Notes: generated by a model from the letters alone, not told the origin. Positions 17,370 to 28,351 are shown, counted from the first letter of the stretch. The stretch: 64,000 nt of DNA from Betaproteobacteria bacterium (GCA_016194905.1 JACQAP010000005.1:320313-384312), one strand, 5' to 3'. Numbers and translations: made by a program.

Positions 17370-17951
17370 TTACTTGCCGGCCGGCGCGGGATCGTGCCGC
17401 CGCGTTTTCTCGATTTCGCGAACCATCGCGCTGAAGCGTCGTTCCACCGTGCTTCGCACCAACAGCGTGCCAATCAAGGGTGGGACGCCAAAATCCGGCG
17501 TGAATTTGCCCTCATAACGCAATCGCAGCCTGGCGCCCCGGGCTTCCAGATGATAAACGCCATACAGTTCCTTGAAGTTGCCGGAGATCGCGTTCGATAC
17601 GATCCGGTCATGGGGATATTCCTCGATTGCCAGTCGGACGCGCATCGGGAAGGTAAAGAACAGCAGGCTGGCTTCGCCGCGCTGATCGACCACGACGTTG
17701 GAACCGTCGCGCGATACCACCCGGCTTTCCCGCATGCCAGGAACGAATTCCGCGAGCCGGTCGTAGTCGGTGAGTACTTTCCATGCATCGGCCACATCGG
17801 CTTCGATCTCGGCAACGGCCTCGACTTCGAAGCTGTCGCCGTGACGCGTGGTCTGAACGCTGATGTCTGCGGTTTGCCCCGTTGCCGGCAATACCAGCAG
17901 CAACAGGCAGAGTGCGAGAAACAGCGTCCGGCGGCGGTCAGTTGAGGCCAA
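17370..17951 (-). CDS. Exported SRPBCC/START-like domain protein
   Basis: This 193-residue protein has a signal peptide (RRRTLFLALCLLLLVLPATG, cleavage probably before QTAD). A coenzyme-Q-binding/polyketide-cyclase-like (SRPBCC) domain follows, with VEAVAEIEADVADAWKVLTD and YDRLAEFVPGM, the typical start of that fold, and a C-terminal helix (VERRFSAMVREI). SRPBCC proteins bind hydrophobic ligands in a deep pocket; the ligand is unknown. The predicted start is TTG at 17951, without an obvious ribosome-binding site, so the exact start is uncertain. It lies 30 bp downstream of nadA and may be read from the same transcript. Confidence 0.78.
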   Translation of the reverse strand: MASTDRRRTLFLALCLLLLVLPATGQTADISVQTTRHGDSFEVEAVAEIEADVADAWKVLTDYDRLAEFVPGMRESRVVSRDGSNVVVDQRGEASLLFFTFPMRVRLAIEEYPHDRIVSNAISGNFKELYGVYHLEARGARLRLRYEGKFTPDFGVPPLIGTLLVRSTVERRFSAMVREIEKTRRHDPAPAGK

Positions 17952-17981
17952 CTCGCTGCCGGCAATATCCGGCCGTCTCCG

Positions 17982-19079
17982 TCAGGACACCGCGAGCATG
18001 CGTTCCAGCGCAACGCGCGCCTGATCCGCGTCGCGCTGCGGGACCTTGATCCGGTTGACGACCTTGCCTTGCGCCAGATTCTCGAGCGTCCAAGCGAGGT
18101 GCTGCGGGTCGATGCGGGCCATGGTGGAACACATGCACACAAGCGGCGCCATGAACTGAATCTGCTTGCCCTGCGGCTTGAATTCCTCGGCGATCCGATT
18201 GACCAGGTTCAGCTCGGTGCCGACCAGCCAGCGGGTGTTCGCCGGCGCTGCGGCTATGGTCTTGATGATGGTTTCTGTCGACCCGACGTGGTCCGAAAGC
18301 TTGCACACTTCGAACTTGCACTCCGGGTGTGAAATCACGATTCCGTCCGGGTGCTGGTTGCGGAACTTCAGAATGTGCTGGGGCTGGAACATCTGGTGCA
18401 CCGAACAATGCCCCTTCCACAACAGTATCTTGGCGTCTCTGATCTGCTCCGCCGTCAGGCCACCCATCGGCTCATCGGGATCCCATACCTGCATCTGCTC
18501 CAGGCCAATGCCCATCTGGTGCCCGCTCCAGCGGCCCAGATGCTGGTCCGGGAAGAACAGCACTTTCTCGCGGCGCGCGAACGACCAGTCGAGGATCTTG
18601 CCGGCATTGGACGATGTGCAGACGATACCGCCGTGTTCACCGCAGAACGCCTTGAGATCGGCGGCAGAATTGATGTAAGTCACCGGCGTGACTTTCTGAT
18701 CCGGATCGAGCACTTCGGACAGCTCACGCCATGCGCGTTCGACTTTCGGCAGGCTGGCCATGTCGGCCATCGAACAACCCGCCGCCATGTCGGGAAGAAC
18801 GACGGCCTGGCCCGGCTTGCCCAGAATGTCGGCGACTTCGGCCATGAAGTGCACACCGCAAAACACGACGTACTCTGCGTCCGTATTCCCCGAGAGTTTG
18901 GACAGCCTGAGCGAGTCGCCGGTCAGATCGGCGTGCTTGTAGACGTCTGCGCGCTGGTAGTGGTGTCCGAGAATGACCACGCGGCTACCGAGTTTCTTCT
19001 TCGCCGCGAGAATGCGCGCCTCGCAGTCGTCATCCTGTAGCTGACTGTAGCGGTCGAAAGCAATCGCAGTTGCGGACAT
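17982..19079 (-). CDS. nadA: Quinolinate synthase NadA
   Basis: This 365-residue enzyme condenses iminoaspartate with dihydroxyacetone phosphate to quinolinate in de novo NAD synthesis. It carries an oxygen-sensitive [4Fe-4S] cluster; likely ligands are Cys102 (AGCSMAD), Cys225 (KGHCSVH) and Cys315 or Cys317 (VCMCST). Substrate-binding segments ILGHHYQRADV and GDSLRLS are present. The length matches proteobacterial NadA. nadB and nadC are not in the window, so the pathway is split in this genome. Confidence 0.95.
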   Translation of the reverse strand: MSATAIAFDRYSQLQDDDCEARILAAKKKLGSRVVILGHHYQRADVYKHADLTGDSLRLSKLSGNTDAEYVVFCGVHFMAEVADILGKPGQAVVLPDMAAGCSMADMASLPKVERAWRELSEVLDPDQKVTPVTYINSAADLKAFCGEHGGIVCTSSNAGKILDWSFARREKVLFFPDQHLGRWSGHQMGIGLEQMQVWDPDEPMGGLTAEQIRDAKILLWKGHCSVHQMFQPQHILKFRNQHPDGIVISHPECKFEVCKLSDHVGSTETIIKTIAAAPANTRWLVGTELNLVNRIAEEFKPQGKQIQFMAPLVCMCSTMARIDPQHLAWTLENLAQGKVVNRIKVPQRDADQARVALERMLAVS

Positions 19080-19159
19080 ATCGTCATGCTCCCCATTGGC
19101 TGAAATCAGCGCACAAAAACCTTACCATACTGTGACAAGCCGGAGCGCCAAATGTTGCA

Positions 19160-19621
19160 TCAGGCCGCGGTGCGCGCAAATTCCGGCAGCGCGCGCAGCA
19201 CTTTGGCGTTGCTCCAAGAAAAAACCTTCTCGGCGGCTCGGTCGTGCGGCATCCAGACGTAAGCAAGATGCTCGCGCGGTGACAACCTGACCGGGACCGG
19301 CTCCGGTACGCACAATCCGAACACGTGCTCGGTATTGCGCGTAACGCCGGGTGCGTAGCGCCAGCGCCATTCCGGATAGATCTCGAACTCGTTCTGCATG
19401 TTCCAGTCGGCGAGCATGCCGGCGCGCGCATCGAGCCCTGTCTCCTCCACGACCTCCCGGACCGCGGTCTGGCGCAAGGTCTCGCCTTCGTCCTGACTGC
19501 CGGTAACCGACTGCCAGAATCCGGGGCGATCCGCGCGTTCGATCAGCAGCACCTGCAAGTCGGGCGTGTGAATCACCACCAGCACGGAGATCGGGATCTT
19601 GTACTTCAATTCAATCCGCAA
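19160..19621 (-). CDS. nudB: Dihydroneopterin triphosphate diphosphatase NudB
   Basis: This Nudix hydrolase, up to 153 residues, removes pyrophosphate from dihydroneopterin triphosphate in folate synthesis. The Nudix box fits G-x5-E-x7-REVxEE-x-G: Gly41, Glu47, Arg55, Glu56, Glu59, Glu60. Outside the box, FWQSVTGS and RYAPGVTRNTEHVF are characteristic of NudB. The start codon is TTG: 19621 gives the longest form, but a second TTG at 19609 (giving MKYKIPISVLVV) matches the usual NudB N-terminus better. It begins 15 bp after the aspS stop, the common betaproteobacterial arrangement. Confidence 0.9.
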   Translation of the reverse strand: MRIELKYKIPISVLVVIHTPDLQVLLIERADRPGFWQSVTGSQDEGETLRQTAVREVVEETGLDARAGMLADWNMQNEFEIYPEWRWRYAPGVTRNTEHVFGLCVPEPVPVRLSPREHLAYVWMPHDRAAEKVFSWSNAKVLRALPEFARTAA

Positions 19622-19636
19622 ACGGCTTGCGCGCCG

Positions 19637-21421
<1,785 letters not shown>

Positions 21422-21486
21422 AGACTTGAAAATCGAGGATGACGTTTATTGTTGAGAAGAAGCGCCATCGTGGCGCAGCGCGCAGA

Positions 21487-22101
21487 CTACGGCCGATGAA
21501 CGTCGGCGGATCGGTTTTCCGGAGGCACCACACCCATCGAGATGATGTACTTCAATGCCTCGTCCACGTTCATGTCGAGCTCGATCACGTCGGCTTTCGG
21601 CATCATCAGAAAAAATCCGGACGTCGGATTCGGCGTGGTGGGAACATAGACGCTGACATATTCACCGGTCAGATAATTGGCTACGTCCCCGCCCGGCTGC
21701 CCGGTCAGGAAGGCGATGGTCCACGATCCCTGACGCGGGTATTGCACCAGCAGCGCCTTGCGGAAGGCCTGGCCGGAAGAGGAGAACAATGTATCGGAAA
21801 CCTGCTTGACGCTGGAATAAAGCGACTTGACGACCGGAATCCGGTTCAACAAAGCTTCCCAGACCTTCACTAGGCGCTGGCCGATGATATTGGCGCCAAA
21901 CATGCCTGTCAGGAGTACCACGACCAGCGTCAACAGCACGCCCAATCCCGGAATGTTGAAGCCCAGCCACGCACGCGGCTGCCAGTCGTCGGGCAGCAGC
22001 AGCAGTGTCTGGTCCAGCGTACCGACCAGGAAACTCAGTACCCAGGCCGTGATGACCAGTGGGACCCAGATCAACAATCCCGTGATGAGATATTTTTTCA
22101 A
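21487..22101 (-). CDS. DUF502 membrane protein
   Basis: This 204-residue inner-membrane protein has two predicted helices (YLITGLLIWVPLVITAWVLS and GVLLTLVVVLLTGMFG), then a soluble domain with IPVVKSLYSSVKQVSDTLF and YVPTTPNPTSGF, the DUF502 family hallmarks. The start codon is TTG at 22101 with AGGG about 7 bases upstream. The function is unknown. The fmdB-DUF502-aspS-nudB order is widespread in betaproteobacteria, and the genes are closely spaced here. Confidence 0.88.
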   Translation of the reverse strand: MKKYLITGLLIWVPLVITAWVLSFLVGTLDQTLLLLPDDWQPRAWLGFNIPGLGVLLTLVVVLLTGMFGANIIGQRLVKVWEALLNRIPVVKSLYSSVKQVSDTLFSSSGQAFRKALLVQYPRQGSWTIAFLTGQPGGDVANYLTGEYVSVYVPTTPNPTSGFFLMMPKADVIELDMNVDEALKYIISMGVVPPENRSADVHRP

Positions 22102-22210
22102 TTGAAACCCTGAAACTTCCCGTCCCGACGCAGGGTGGTGCGCGGCCCGCCCGAATCCTCACGAGGCGTGTTGAAGCGGCACTCGTGTCCTGTGCGGTCC
22201 ACGAACCGCA

Positions 22211-22567
22211 TTACTGGCCCGCGGGACTTGCTCCCGCACTGCTGGCAGGCACATCGGACTTCACTTCTTCCTTGGGCTTGTTGTCGCCCTTGGCCTTGTT
22301 GTCGTCCGAAGCCTTGCTCTCGCTCTTGCTTTCGCCCTTGGCTTGGCCGTCTTCTTTTTCCTTGTCTGGCTTGGCGGATTTCGATCCGCCCTTGAAATCG
22401 GTCGCATACCAGCCGCTGCCCTTCAATTGAAAGCCCGCTGCACTGATGAGCTTGCTCAACGTGGACTTCCCGCAAGCAGGACATTCCCTCAACGGCGCAT
22501 CCGACAACTTCTGCAGGAGTTCCTTCTTGTGTCCGCAACTGGTGCACTTGTATTCGTAAATGGGCAT
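22211..22567 (-). CDS. FmdB-family zinc-ribbon protein
   Basis: This 118-residue protein begins MPIYEYKCTSCGHKKELLQK. Two CxxC pairs (Cys8/Cys11 and, about 20 residues on, the CPAC pair) form the FmdB/CxxC_CxxC_SSSS zinc ribbon. The C-terminal half is low-complexity and Lys/Glu/Ser-rich, ending SSAGASPAGQ, and is probably disordered. The family was named from a putative regulator of methylotroph formamidase, but its general role is not established. AGGG lies 6 bases before the ATG. It is the first gene of the run leading to DUF502, aspS and nudB. Confidence 0.87.
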   Translation of the reverse strand: MPIYEYKCTSCGHKKELLQKLSDAPLRECPACGKSTLSKLISAAGFQLKGSGWYATDFKGGSKSAKPDKEKEDGQAKGESKSESKASDDNKAKGDNKPKEEVKSDVPASSAGASPAGQ

Positions 22568-22718
22568 GTTATCCCTCGCAAAAACAAGGGAAATTATACC
22601 GTATCGAGCCGCTCCCCACGCTTACATAGGGCCAATGCAGCGCGCCTCAACGTCCGCTCGATACCCCATACCGGCCGTTATAATCCAGGCATCGATCTCC
22701 TTTTCCGACGATGCACGC

Positions 22719-23471
22719 ATGAATGTCCCGCGACCGCTCTGGCCCTATCCACGCATCGTTGCCCATCGCGGCGGAGGCCTGCTCGCACCCGAAAACACCC
22801 TGGCGGGCATTCGCCTGGCCCGCAACCTGGGCTTCGTCGGCGTCGAATTCGACGTCAAACTAACCGCGGACGGCGTTCCGGTGCTGATGCACGACGATAC
22901 TCTGGAGCGTACGACCAACGGCTCGGGTGCGGTGGCTCAAGCCAGTTATAGGGAAATCGCAAGGCTCGACGCAGGCGGCTGGTTCGGTAACGAATTCAGC
23001 GGCGAACCCGTACCCAGTTTCGCGGCTGCCTCTGCTTTGTGCCGCGAGGCGGGGGTCTGGGCCAATATCGAAATCAAGCCCAGCCCCGGACGGGAACGAG
23101 AGACAGGGGAAGCGGTAGCGCGCATGACAAAACTGCTCTGGACCGGCTCACAACCCCTGCCGCTACTGTCGTCGTTCTCCGCGCTGGCGCTGGAAGCGGC
23201 CGCAGTCGAGTCGCCGGATCTGCCGCGTGCGCTATTGGTCGCAGAGATACCGCCAAACTGGCAAGCTCAACTCGAACGGCTGCAGTGCGTTGCCCTGCAC
23301 ATCAGTCATCGGCACCTCCATCCGGCGCTGATCAAGGCCGTGCATGACTCCGGTCGCGGCGTACTGACTTATACGGTCAACGATTCGGAAACGGCGCTCG
23401 ATATGCTGGAATGGGGTGTGGATGCGCTGGTGACCGATCATCTGGACGCCATCACGCCTGCTTTCGCTTGA
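22719..23471 (+). CDS. ugpQ: Glycerophosphodiester phosphodiesterase
   Basis: This 250-residue cytoplasmic GDPD hydrolyses glycerophosphodiesters to glycerol-3-phosphate and an alcohol. Active-site residues are visible: His16-Arg17 (VAHRGGG), Glu25-Asn26 (APENT), Glu43 and Asp45 (VEFDVKLTADG) and His58 (LMHDDTLERTTNG). No signal peptide is present, so it resembles UgpQ rather than periplasmic GlpQ. The start at 22719 (MNVPRPLWPYPR) is chosen over longer upstream frame because family members begin just before the HRG motif. The transporter genes ugpBAEC are not adjacent. Confidence 0.9.
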   Translation: MNVPRPLWPYPRIVAHRGGGLLAPENTLAGIRLARNLGFVGVEFDVKLTADGVPVLMHDDTLERTTNGSGAVAQASYREIARLDAGGWFGNEFSGEPVPSFAAASALCREAGVWANIEIKPSPGRERETGEAVARMTKLLWTGSQPLPLLSSFSALALEAAAVESPDLPRALLVAEIPPNWQAQLERLQCVALHISHRHLHPALIKAVHDSGRGVLTYTVNDSETALDMLEWGVDALVTDHLDAITPAFA

Positions 23472-23495
23472 GCGCTGACGATACGACTGCGGCTG

Positions 23496-24167
23496 TCAGC
23501 TATCGTTATCGCGTTCAGGTAGGCCACCATCGCGCAACGATTGTGAAAGCGATTGCAGGAATCTGCTGGCGACCTGTACAAAGCGCTTGTTGAGTTCCAC
23601 AGCCGCCTCAATTCCCGCGGCTTGCGCATCCAGCATCTGCGCCGCAATGGTGTTTGAAAACTCCAGCATAGTCTGCGCCACGACGCTGCCGGTTTCCGTT
23701 CCCACACGCTGGGCGTGCACCACGAAACTGCGGAATTCCGGTGCCACTGTCTCCGCCGCTGACTCCGCCACCTTGTTCACCATCGCGATGAAATCGCTTT
23801 CCAGTTTTTTCATCTGCTCGACCGCCAGCTTGAGTTCGCGATCGCTCAGTTCCCTGCCTCGGCCGGTGAGTTCCTCAAGCGCACGGCGGGAAGCCTCTGC
23901 GGATTGCATCAACGCCTGATCCAGTCCGGACAGCGCTTCCGCCACCGCTTGTTTCATATGGATCGAGCGCGCTTGCGCACCATGGCTGATGCCGACGGTC
24001 ATCGCTTCGATGACTTCCTTCATGCCTTCGTAGTCGAGCTGCTTCGCATGAAACGCGCGCAGAGTCAGATCGCGCACGCGATCGCGCACATGCTCCCCGC
24101 TCTCCACCGACTCGGCTGCCGCTCGGCTTAGCCTTTTGGCGGACATTTGCAATGGGTTGGACGCCAT
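23496..24167 (-). CDS. DUF6781-like helical protein
   Basis: This 223-residue, largely alpha-helical protein contains HVRDRVRDLTLRAFHAKQLD, EALSGLDQALMQSAEASRRA and ELKLAVEQMKKLESDFIAMV, resembling the DUF6781/phasin-like helical family, whose function is unknown. The start at 24167 has a very good ribosome-binding site (GGAGGAGGGC directly before the ATG). An open frame continues upstream and in phase into the remains of a metallophosphoesterase gene, but that fused reading has no conserved link and the strong internal start argues it is not the natural product. It converges on ugpQ, 24 bp away. Confidence 0.7.
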   Translation of the reverse strand: MASNPLQMSAKRLSRAAAESVESGEHVRDRVRDLTLRAFHAKQLDYEGMKEVIEAMTVGISHGAQARSIHMKQAVAEALSGLDQALMQSAEASRRALEELTGRGRELSDRELKLAVEQMKKLESDFIAMVNKVAESAAETVAPEFRSFVVHAQRVGTETGSVVAQTMLEFSNTIAAQMLDAQAAGIEAAVELNKRFVQVASRFLQSLSQSLRDGGLPERDNDS

Positions 24168-24299
24168 GCCCTCCTCCAGATGCCGGAGCGCTTTCGCAAA
24201 CCTTACTCGCTTGTCGGGCGGGCGCAACCTGAAATGGAAAGCCGTTGATCTGCAGGGGTTTGGCATTGCAACGTCGGCGACCGGCTCGGCAAGCCATTG

Positions 24300-24742
24300 A
24301 ATGAGTTCCATGCGGCCGTCGTGGTGCTCGACGATCGCCGTGCAACTGTCTACCCAGTCTCCGCACTCGATGTCGCCGAAGGATGTGCCGACATACTCCC
24401 GCAGAACCTCGTCATGATTGCCGGGTACGAATATCACCCTGGTGCCGTGGCGTGCTCGTTTGAGCACCTTCTGAATGACCGTGTTCTGCTGCCGCGACCA
24501 GTGGATGCCCCGGCTCATCGCCCAGAAATCCACGATATCGCCCACGAGATAGAGATGCTGGGATTCGTAATGGCGCAGAAAGGATAGCAGGCGCGCGTAC
24601 CGAGATGAATGTCCGACAGGAAGATCGAGCGCACGACGCAGGGAGCCGAAAGCAAATCCGCGCTCCCGGATATGTCATCACCGGCGCGCATGAGAGCGGT
24701 CTGGACGAGGTAGTCGGTCGGCTTCAGCGTGGGCCTTCGCAA
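24300..24742 (-). pseudogene. Metallophosphoesterase remnant (UDP-diacylglucosamine diphosphatase-like), frameshifted and truncated
   Basis: The N-terminal frame gives FLSDIHLGTR (metal ligands DxH). Reading then continues only in another frame as LLSFLRHYESQHLYLVGDIVD and VIFVPGNHDEVLREY (GDxVD and GNHDE motifs). Only about three residues separate the LGT and LLSFL blocks, where relatives have about seven or eight, so a short deletion caused the frameshift near 24600. The downstream half of the phosphoesterase, including the GHTH-type motif, is absent. Related full-length proteins are about 260-280 residues. The start region is uncertain (TTG 24742 or ATG 24691). It precedes the DUF6781 gene. 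Confidence 0.7.
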
Positions 24743-24821
24743 TGAGTGCGTCGGCCCAAGCTTAATGCAGCTTTGTTACAGGCAGATGATTGCTCACCGG
24801 AGACCTGAAGGCCTCCGAACG

Positions 24822-27800
24822 CTACGCCGCGGACCGAACTGCCTCCGGAGATCGGAATGCCGTTAGCAGGTCCGCCTGCTTCGCTTTCGCAATACCGAGG
24901 TTGCGTTCCTTGATGTGGCCGTAACCGCGGATCTCTTCCGGAATCGAAGCGATTTTCACCGCGAGCGCGTGGTTGTCGCTGCTCAGTTTGCCGATGAGTT
25001 CCTCGATCGTCGCTTCGTACTCGCCGATCAACTGGCGTTCCATGCGCCGCTCCTGCGTATAACTGAAAATGTCGAATGCGGTGCCACGCAAACCGCGCAA
25101 CTTCGCCAGCAGCCTGAACGCGGTGAATACCCAGGCGCCGTACTCCGCCTTGCGCAGTTCACCCGTACCCGGATCGCGCTTGGCCAGCAGCGGCGGCGCC
25201 AGATGGAAGTGAAGGCTGTAGTCGCCTTCGAACTGGGATTTGATCTTCTGCATGAAGGCCGGATCGGCGTACAGCCGCGCAACTTCGTACTCGTCCTTGT
25301 AGGCGAGCAGCTTGAAGTAATAGCGCGCGACCGCTTCGGAAAATCCGGTAAGCCCCTTCGTCAGTGACGACTCCGCCTGCTTCACCCGTTCGACCAGGTT
25401 CCGGTATTTTTCGGCGTACGCCGCATTCTGATAGCCGGTCAGGAACTCCACGCGGCGCGCCACGGTTTCTTCGAGGGTCCGGGAAATTTCCATCGTCGGC
25501 GCAACATCCGCTTTCGGCGCGATGAGCCGCTCTATCGCGGCGAGATCGATCACGGCACGGCGACCCCACAGGAACGCAGTCTGATTCATTTTCACCGCAG
25601 CGCCGTTCAGCTCGATCGCCTTGTTGATGGCTGCGGAAGAAACCGGCACCAGACCCTTTTGGAAGGCGTAACCAAGCATGAACAGATTGGTCGCGATCGA
25701 ATCGCCCATCAGCGCGGTGGCAATGCGCGTCGCATCCACGAACTCGGCATTGCCCTCGCCCACGCCTTTCGTGATGGTCCGCTTGAGCGACTGCCCGGGA
25801 AATTGAATGTTCGCGTTGCGGGTGAACTCTCCGGTCATCTGCTGGTGCGTGTTCACGACCATGCGCGTGCCTTCCCGCGTCGTGTCCATGGTTTTCTGGC
25901 TGGCCGAGACCACGAAATCGCAGCCCAGCACCAGCTTCGCCCCGCCCGAGCCGAGACGCACCGTTCTGATGTCTCCCGGCTTCGCTGCGATCTGCAGATG
26001 GCTCCACACCGCGCCGCCCTTCTGCGCCAGGCCGGCCATGTCGAGGGCGCCGAAACCCTTGTTCTCCAGATGCGCCGCCATGCCGACGATCGCGCCGATG
26101 GTCACCACGCCGGTACCGCCGACGCCGGTGACCATGATGCCGTAGGGCTGATCGAGCTTCGACATCTGCGGTTCGGGCACTGCGGCGAACAACGCTTCGA
26201 CGTTCTGTCCGGCGGGCGAGCTCGTGCCTTTACGAACGCCACCGCCGTGCACGGTGACAAAGCTTGGGCAGAAGCCCTTCACGCAGGAGAAATCCTTGTT
26301 GCAGGCCGACTGGTCGATCATGCGCTTGCGGCCGAACTCGGTTTCCAGCGGCAATACGGATACGCAGTTCGACTTGACCCCGCAGTCGCCGCAACCTTCG
26401 CATACGAGATCGTTGATGAATGCGCGCTTGGCCGGATCGGGATACTGATTGCGCTTGCGCCGGCGGCGCTTTTCCGCAGCGCAGGTCTGGTCGTAGATGA
26501 TGACCGACAAGCCGGGTATTTCGCGGAATTCGCGCTGCACCTGGTCGTAGTCGTCGCGATGATGGATGGTCACGCCAGGCGCCCACTCGACGGTGGACCG
26601 ATATTTTTCCGGCTCGTCGGTGACCACCGCGATCTTCTTCGCACCTTCCGCGTAGACCTGCAGCGTGATCTGCGGCACCGTGAGCGGACCGTCGACAGGC
26701 TGGCCGCCGGTCATCGCGACCGCATCGTTGTAGAGGATCTTGTAGGTGACATTCACACCCGACGCGGCTGCAGCGCGCACCGCCAGCAATCCGGAATGGT
26801 AATAGGTCCCATCGCCGATGTTCTGGAACATGTGCGACGTGTTGACGAATGGCGCTTCGCCGACCCAACTGGCGCCCTCACCGCCCATTTGCGTATATCC
26901 GGCGGTGCTGCGGTCCATCCATTGCGCCATGAAGTGACAGCCGATGCCGGCCAGCGCGCGCGAACCCTCCGGCACCCGGGTGCCGGTATTGTGCGGACAG
27001 CCGGAACAGAAATAGGGTGTTCGATCCATCGCCGGCTTATCCGTCACCCGCGCTTCCAGACGTTCCTGCTCGGCCACACACGCAGCCAGTTGCGCGTCGC
27101 TCACGCGCGCAAGCAACCGGCGTCCGATCGCAACCGCGATCTCATTGGGATCGAGCGCGGCGTTGGAGCGAAACAGGATTTTCCCGACTTCATCGCACTT
27201 GCCGATGATTTCCGGTGCATCCGCCTTGCCGTAGAGGACTTCCTTCAGCTGCGGCTCGATCAGTCCGCGCTTTTCCTCCACGACGATGATTTTCTCGAGG
27301 CCTTCGGCGAATTTCGACGCGCCGCTCGGCTCGAGCGGCCACGTCATGCCGATCTTGTAGATGCGAAGCCCAAGCCTTGCCGCTTCAGCGTCGTCGATGC
27401 CGAGATACTGCAACGCCTGGCGCACATCCATATGGGACTTGCCGCACGTTGCGATGCCCAGCTTCGCATCCGGCGAATCCATAACGACCTGGTCGAGCCT
27501 GTTTGCCAGGGCAAACGCCTTTGCGGCCTCCAGCTTGTACGTATGCAGTCGCGCTTCCTGATCGAGCGGCGCGTCGGGCCAGCGGATGTTCAGCCCGCCT
27601 TCCGGCATTTTGAAATCGGTGGGCACCAAGATGCGCACGCGTTCCGGATCGACGTTGACCGAAGCGCTCGCGTCGATCGTGTCTTTCATGCATTTCAGAC
27701 CCACCCAGCAACCCGAGTAGCGCGACAGCGCCCAGCCATAGAGGCCGTAATCCAGCAGTTCCTGCACGCCGGCGGGATTCAGGATCGGCATCATCGCATC

Positions 27801-28292
27801 CACCATTGCAAACTCGCTCTGGTGCGCGGTCGTTGAAGATTCGCAGGTATGGTCGTCGCCCATCAGGCAAAGCACGCCACCGAGGGGTGCGGAACCGGCC
27901 AGGTTGCCGTGGCGGAAGGCGTCGCCGGTGCGATCCACCCCGGGACCCTTGCCGTACCAGATGGCGTAGACGCCGTCGTACTTGTTGTCGCCGTCGAAAT
28001 GCGCCTGCTGCGTGCCCCAACAGGCCGTCGCCGCCAGATCTTCGTTGACACCGGGCTGGAATACGATGTTATGCGCCGTGAGATGTTTGCCGGCGGCCCA
28101 GAGCTGCTGGTCGAAACCGCCGAGCGGTGATCCGCGGTAACCCGAGATGTAACAACCGGAGGTGATGCCGGAGGCGCGGTCGCGCAGGTGCTGCATGATC
28201 GGCAACCGCACGAGTACCTGGGTGCCGGTGATGAAAACACGTCCCGACTGCAACGTGTATTTGTCGTCGAGCGCAACGCTGGACAGGGTCAT
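24822..28292 (-). CDS. Single-chain indolepyruvate ferredoxin oxidoreductase
   Basis: This 1156-residue fusion of the alpha (IorA) and gamma (IorB) parts oxidatively decarboxylates arylpyruvates or branched 2-oxoacids to acyl-CoA. N-terminal segment: GCYISGYRGSPLGGFDQQLW. Thiamine-diphosphate-binding region: CSGCPHNTGTR, then GIGCHFMAQW and GDGTYYHSG. A cysteine-rich stretch at about residues 630-675 (CEGCGDCG, SNC, SCVKGFC) binds Fe-S clusters. The C-terminal gamma-type domain begins at GVGGTGVVTIG (about residue 725), with DMAGLAQKGGAV. This large aerobic form is known from betaproteobacteria that degrade aromatic amino acids. It is a stand-alone gene with its own 234-bp upstream region. 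Confidence 0.92.
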   Translation of the reverse strand: MTLSSVALDDKYTLQSGRVFITGTQVLVRLPIMQHLRDRASGITSGCYISGYRGSPLGGFDQQLWAAGKHLTAHNIVFQPGVNEDLAATACWGTQQAHFDGDNKYDGVYAIWYGKGPGVDRTGDAFRHGNLAGSAPLGGVLCLMGDDHTCESSTTAHQSEFAMVDAMMPILNPAGVQELLDYGLYGWALSRYSGCWVGLKCMKDTIDASASVNVDPERVRILVPTDFKMPEGGLNIRWPDAPLDQEARLHTYKLEAAKAFALANRLDQVVMDSPDAKLGIATCGKSHMDVRQALQYLGIDDAEAARLGLRIYKIGMTWPLEPSGASKFAEGLEKIIVVEEKRGLIEPQLKEVLYGKADAPEIIGKCDEVGKILFRSNAALDPNEIAVAIGRRLLARVSDAQLAACVAEQERLEARVTDKPAMDRTPYFCSGCPHNTGTRVPEGSRALAGIGCHFMAQWMDRSTAGYTQMGGEGASWVGEAPFVNTSHMFQNIGDGTYYHSGLLAVRAAAASGVNVTYKILYNDAVAMTGGQPVDGPLTVPQITLQVYAEGAKKIAVVTDEPEKYRSTVEWAPGVTIHHRDDYDQVQREFREIPGLSVIIYDQTCAAEKRRRRKRNQYPDPAKRAFINDLVCEGCGDCGVKSNCVSVLPLETEFGRKRMIDQSACNKDFSCVKGFCPSFVTVHGGGVRKGTSSPAGQNVEALFAAVPEPQMSKLDQPYGIMVTGVGGTGVVTIGAIVGMAAHLENKGFGALDMAGLAQKGGAVWSHLQIAAKPGDIRTVRLGSGGAKLVLGCDFVVSASQKTMDTTREGTRMVVNTHQQMTGEFTRNANIQFPGQSLKRTITKGVGEGNAEFVDATRIATALMGDSIATNLFMLGYAFQKGLVPVSSAAINKAIELNGAAVKMNQTAFLWGRRAVIDLAAIERLIAPKADVAPTMEISRTLEETVARRVEFLTGYQNAAYAEKYRNLVERVKQAESSLTKGLTGFSEAVARYYFKLLAYKDEYEVARLYADPAFMQKIKSQFEGDYSLHFHLAPPLLAKRDPGTGELRKAEYGAWVFTAFRLLAKLRGLRGTAFDIFSYTQERRMERQLIGEYEATIEELIGKLSSDNHALAVKIASIPEEIRGYGHIKERNLGIAKAKQADLLTAFRSPEAVRSAA

Positions 28293-28336
28293 GGCATTAA
28301 TCTCTTTGTGGGCATTTCCGGACCATCCAAACGCGT

Positions 28337-28351
28337 TCAGGACGGTCCTGA
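28337..28351. promoter_or_regulatory. Perfect 15-bp palindrome upstream of the indolepyruvate oxidoreductase gene
   Basis: TCAGGACGGTCCTGA is a 7+1+7 inverted repeat centred about 50 bp before the oxidoreductase ATG in the 28293-28526 intergenic region. Its position suits an operator for a dimeric regulator, but no cognate regulator gene is adjacent. The rest of that gap contains no gene I can support and no convincing -10/-35 pair. Confidence 0.35.

Noticed and set aside
25659..27836. A 725-codon open frame on the plus strand opposite the indolepyruvate oxidoreductase gene
   Set aside because: It is antisense to a clearly conserved gene, has His/Arg/Asp-rich non-protein-like composition and no recognisable domain; long antisense frames are expected at this GC content.
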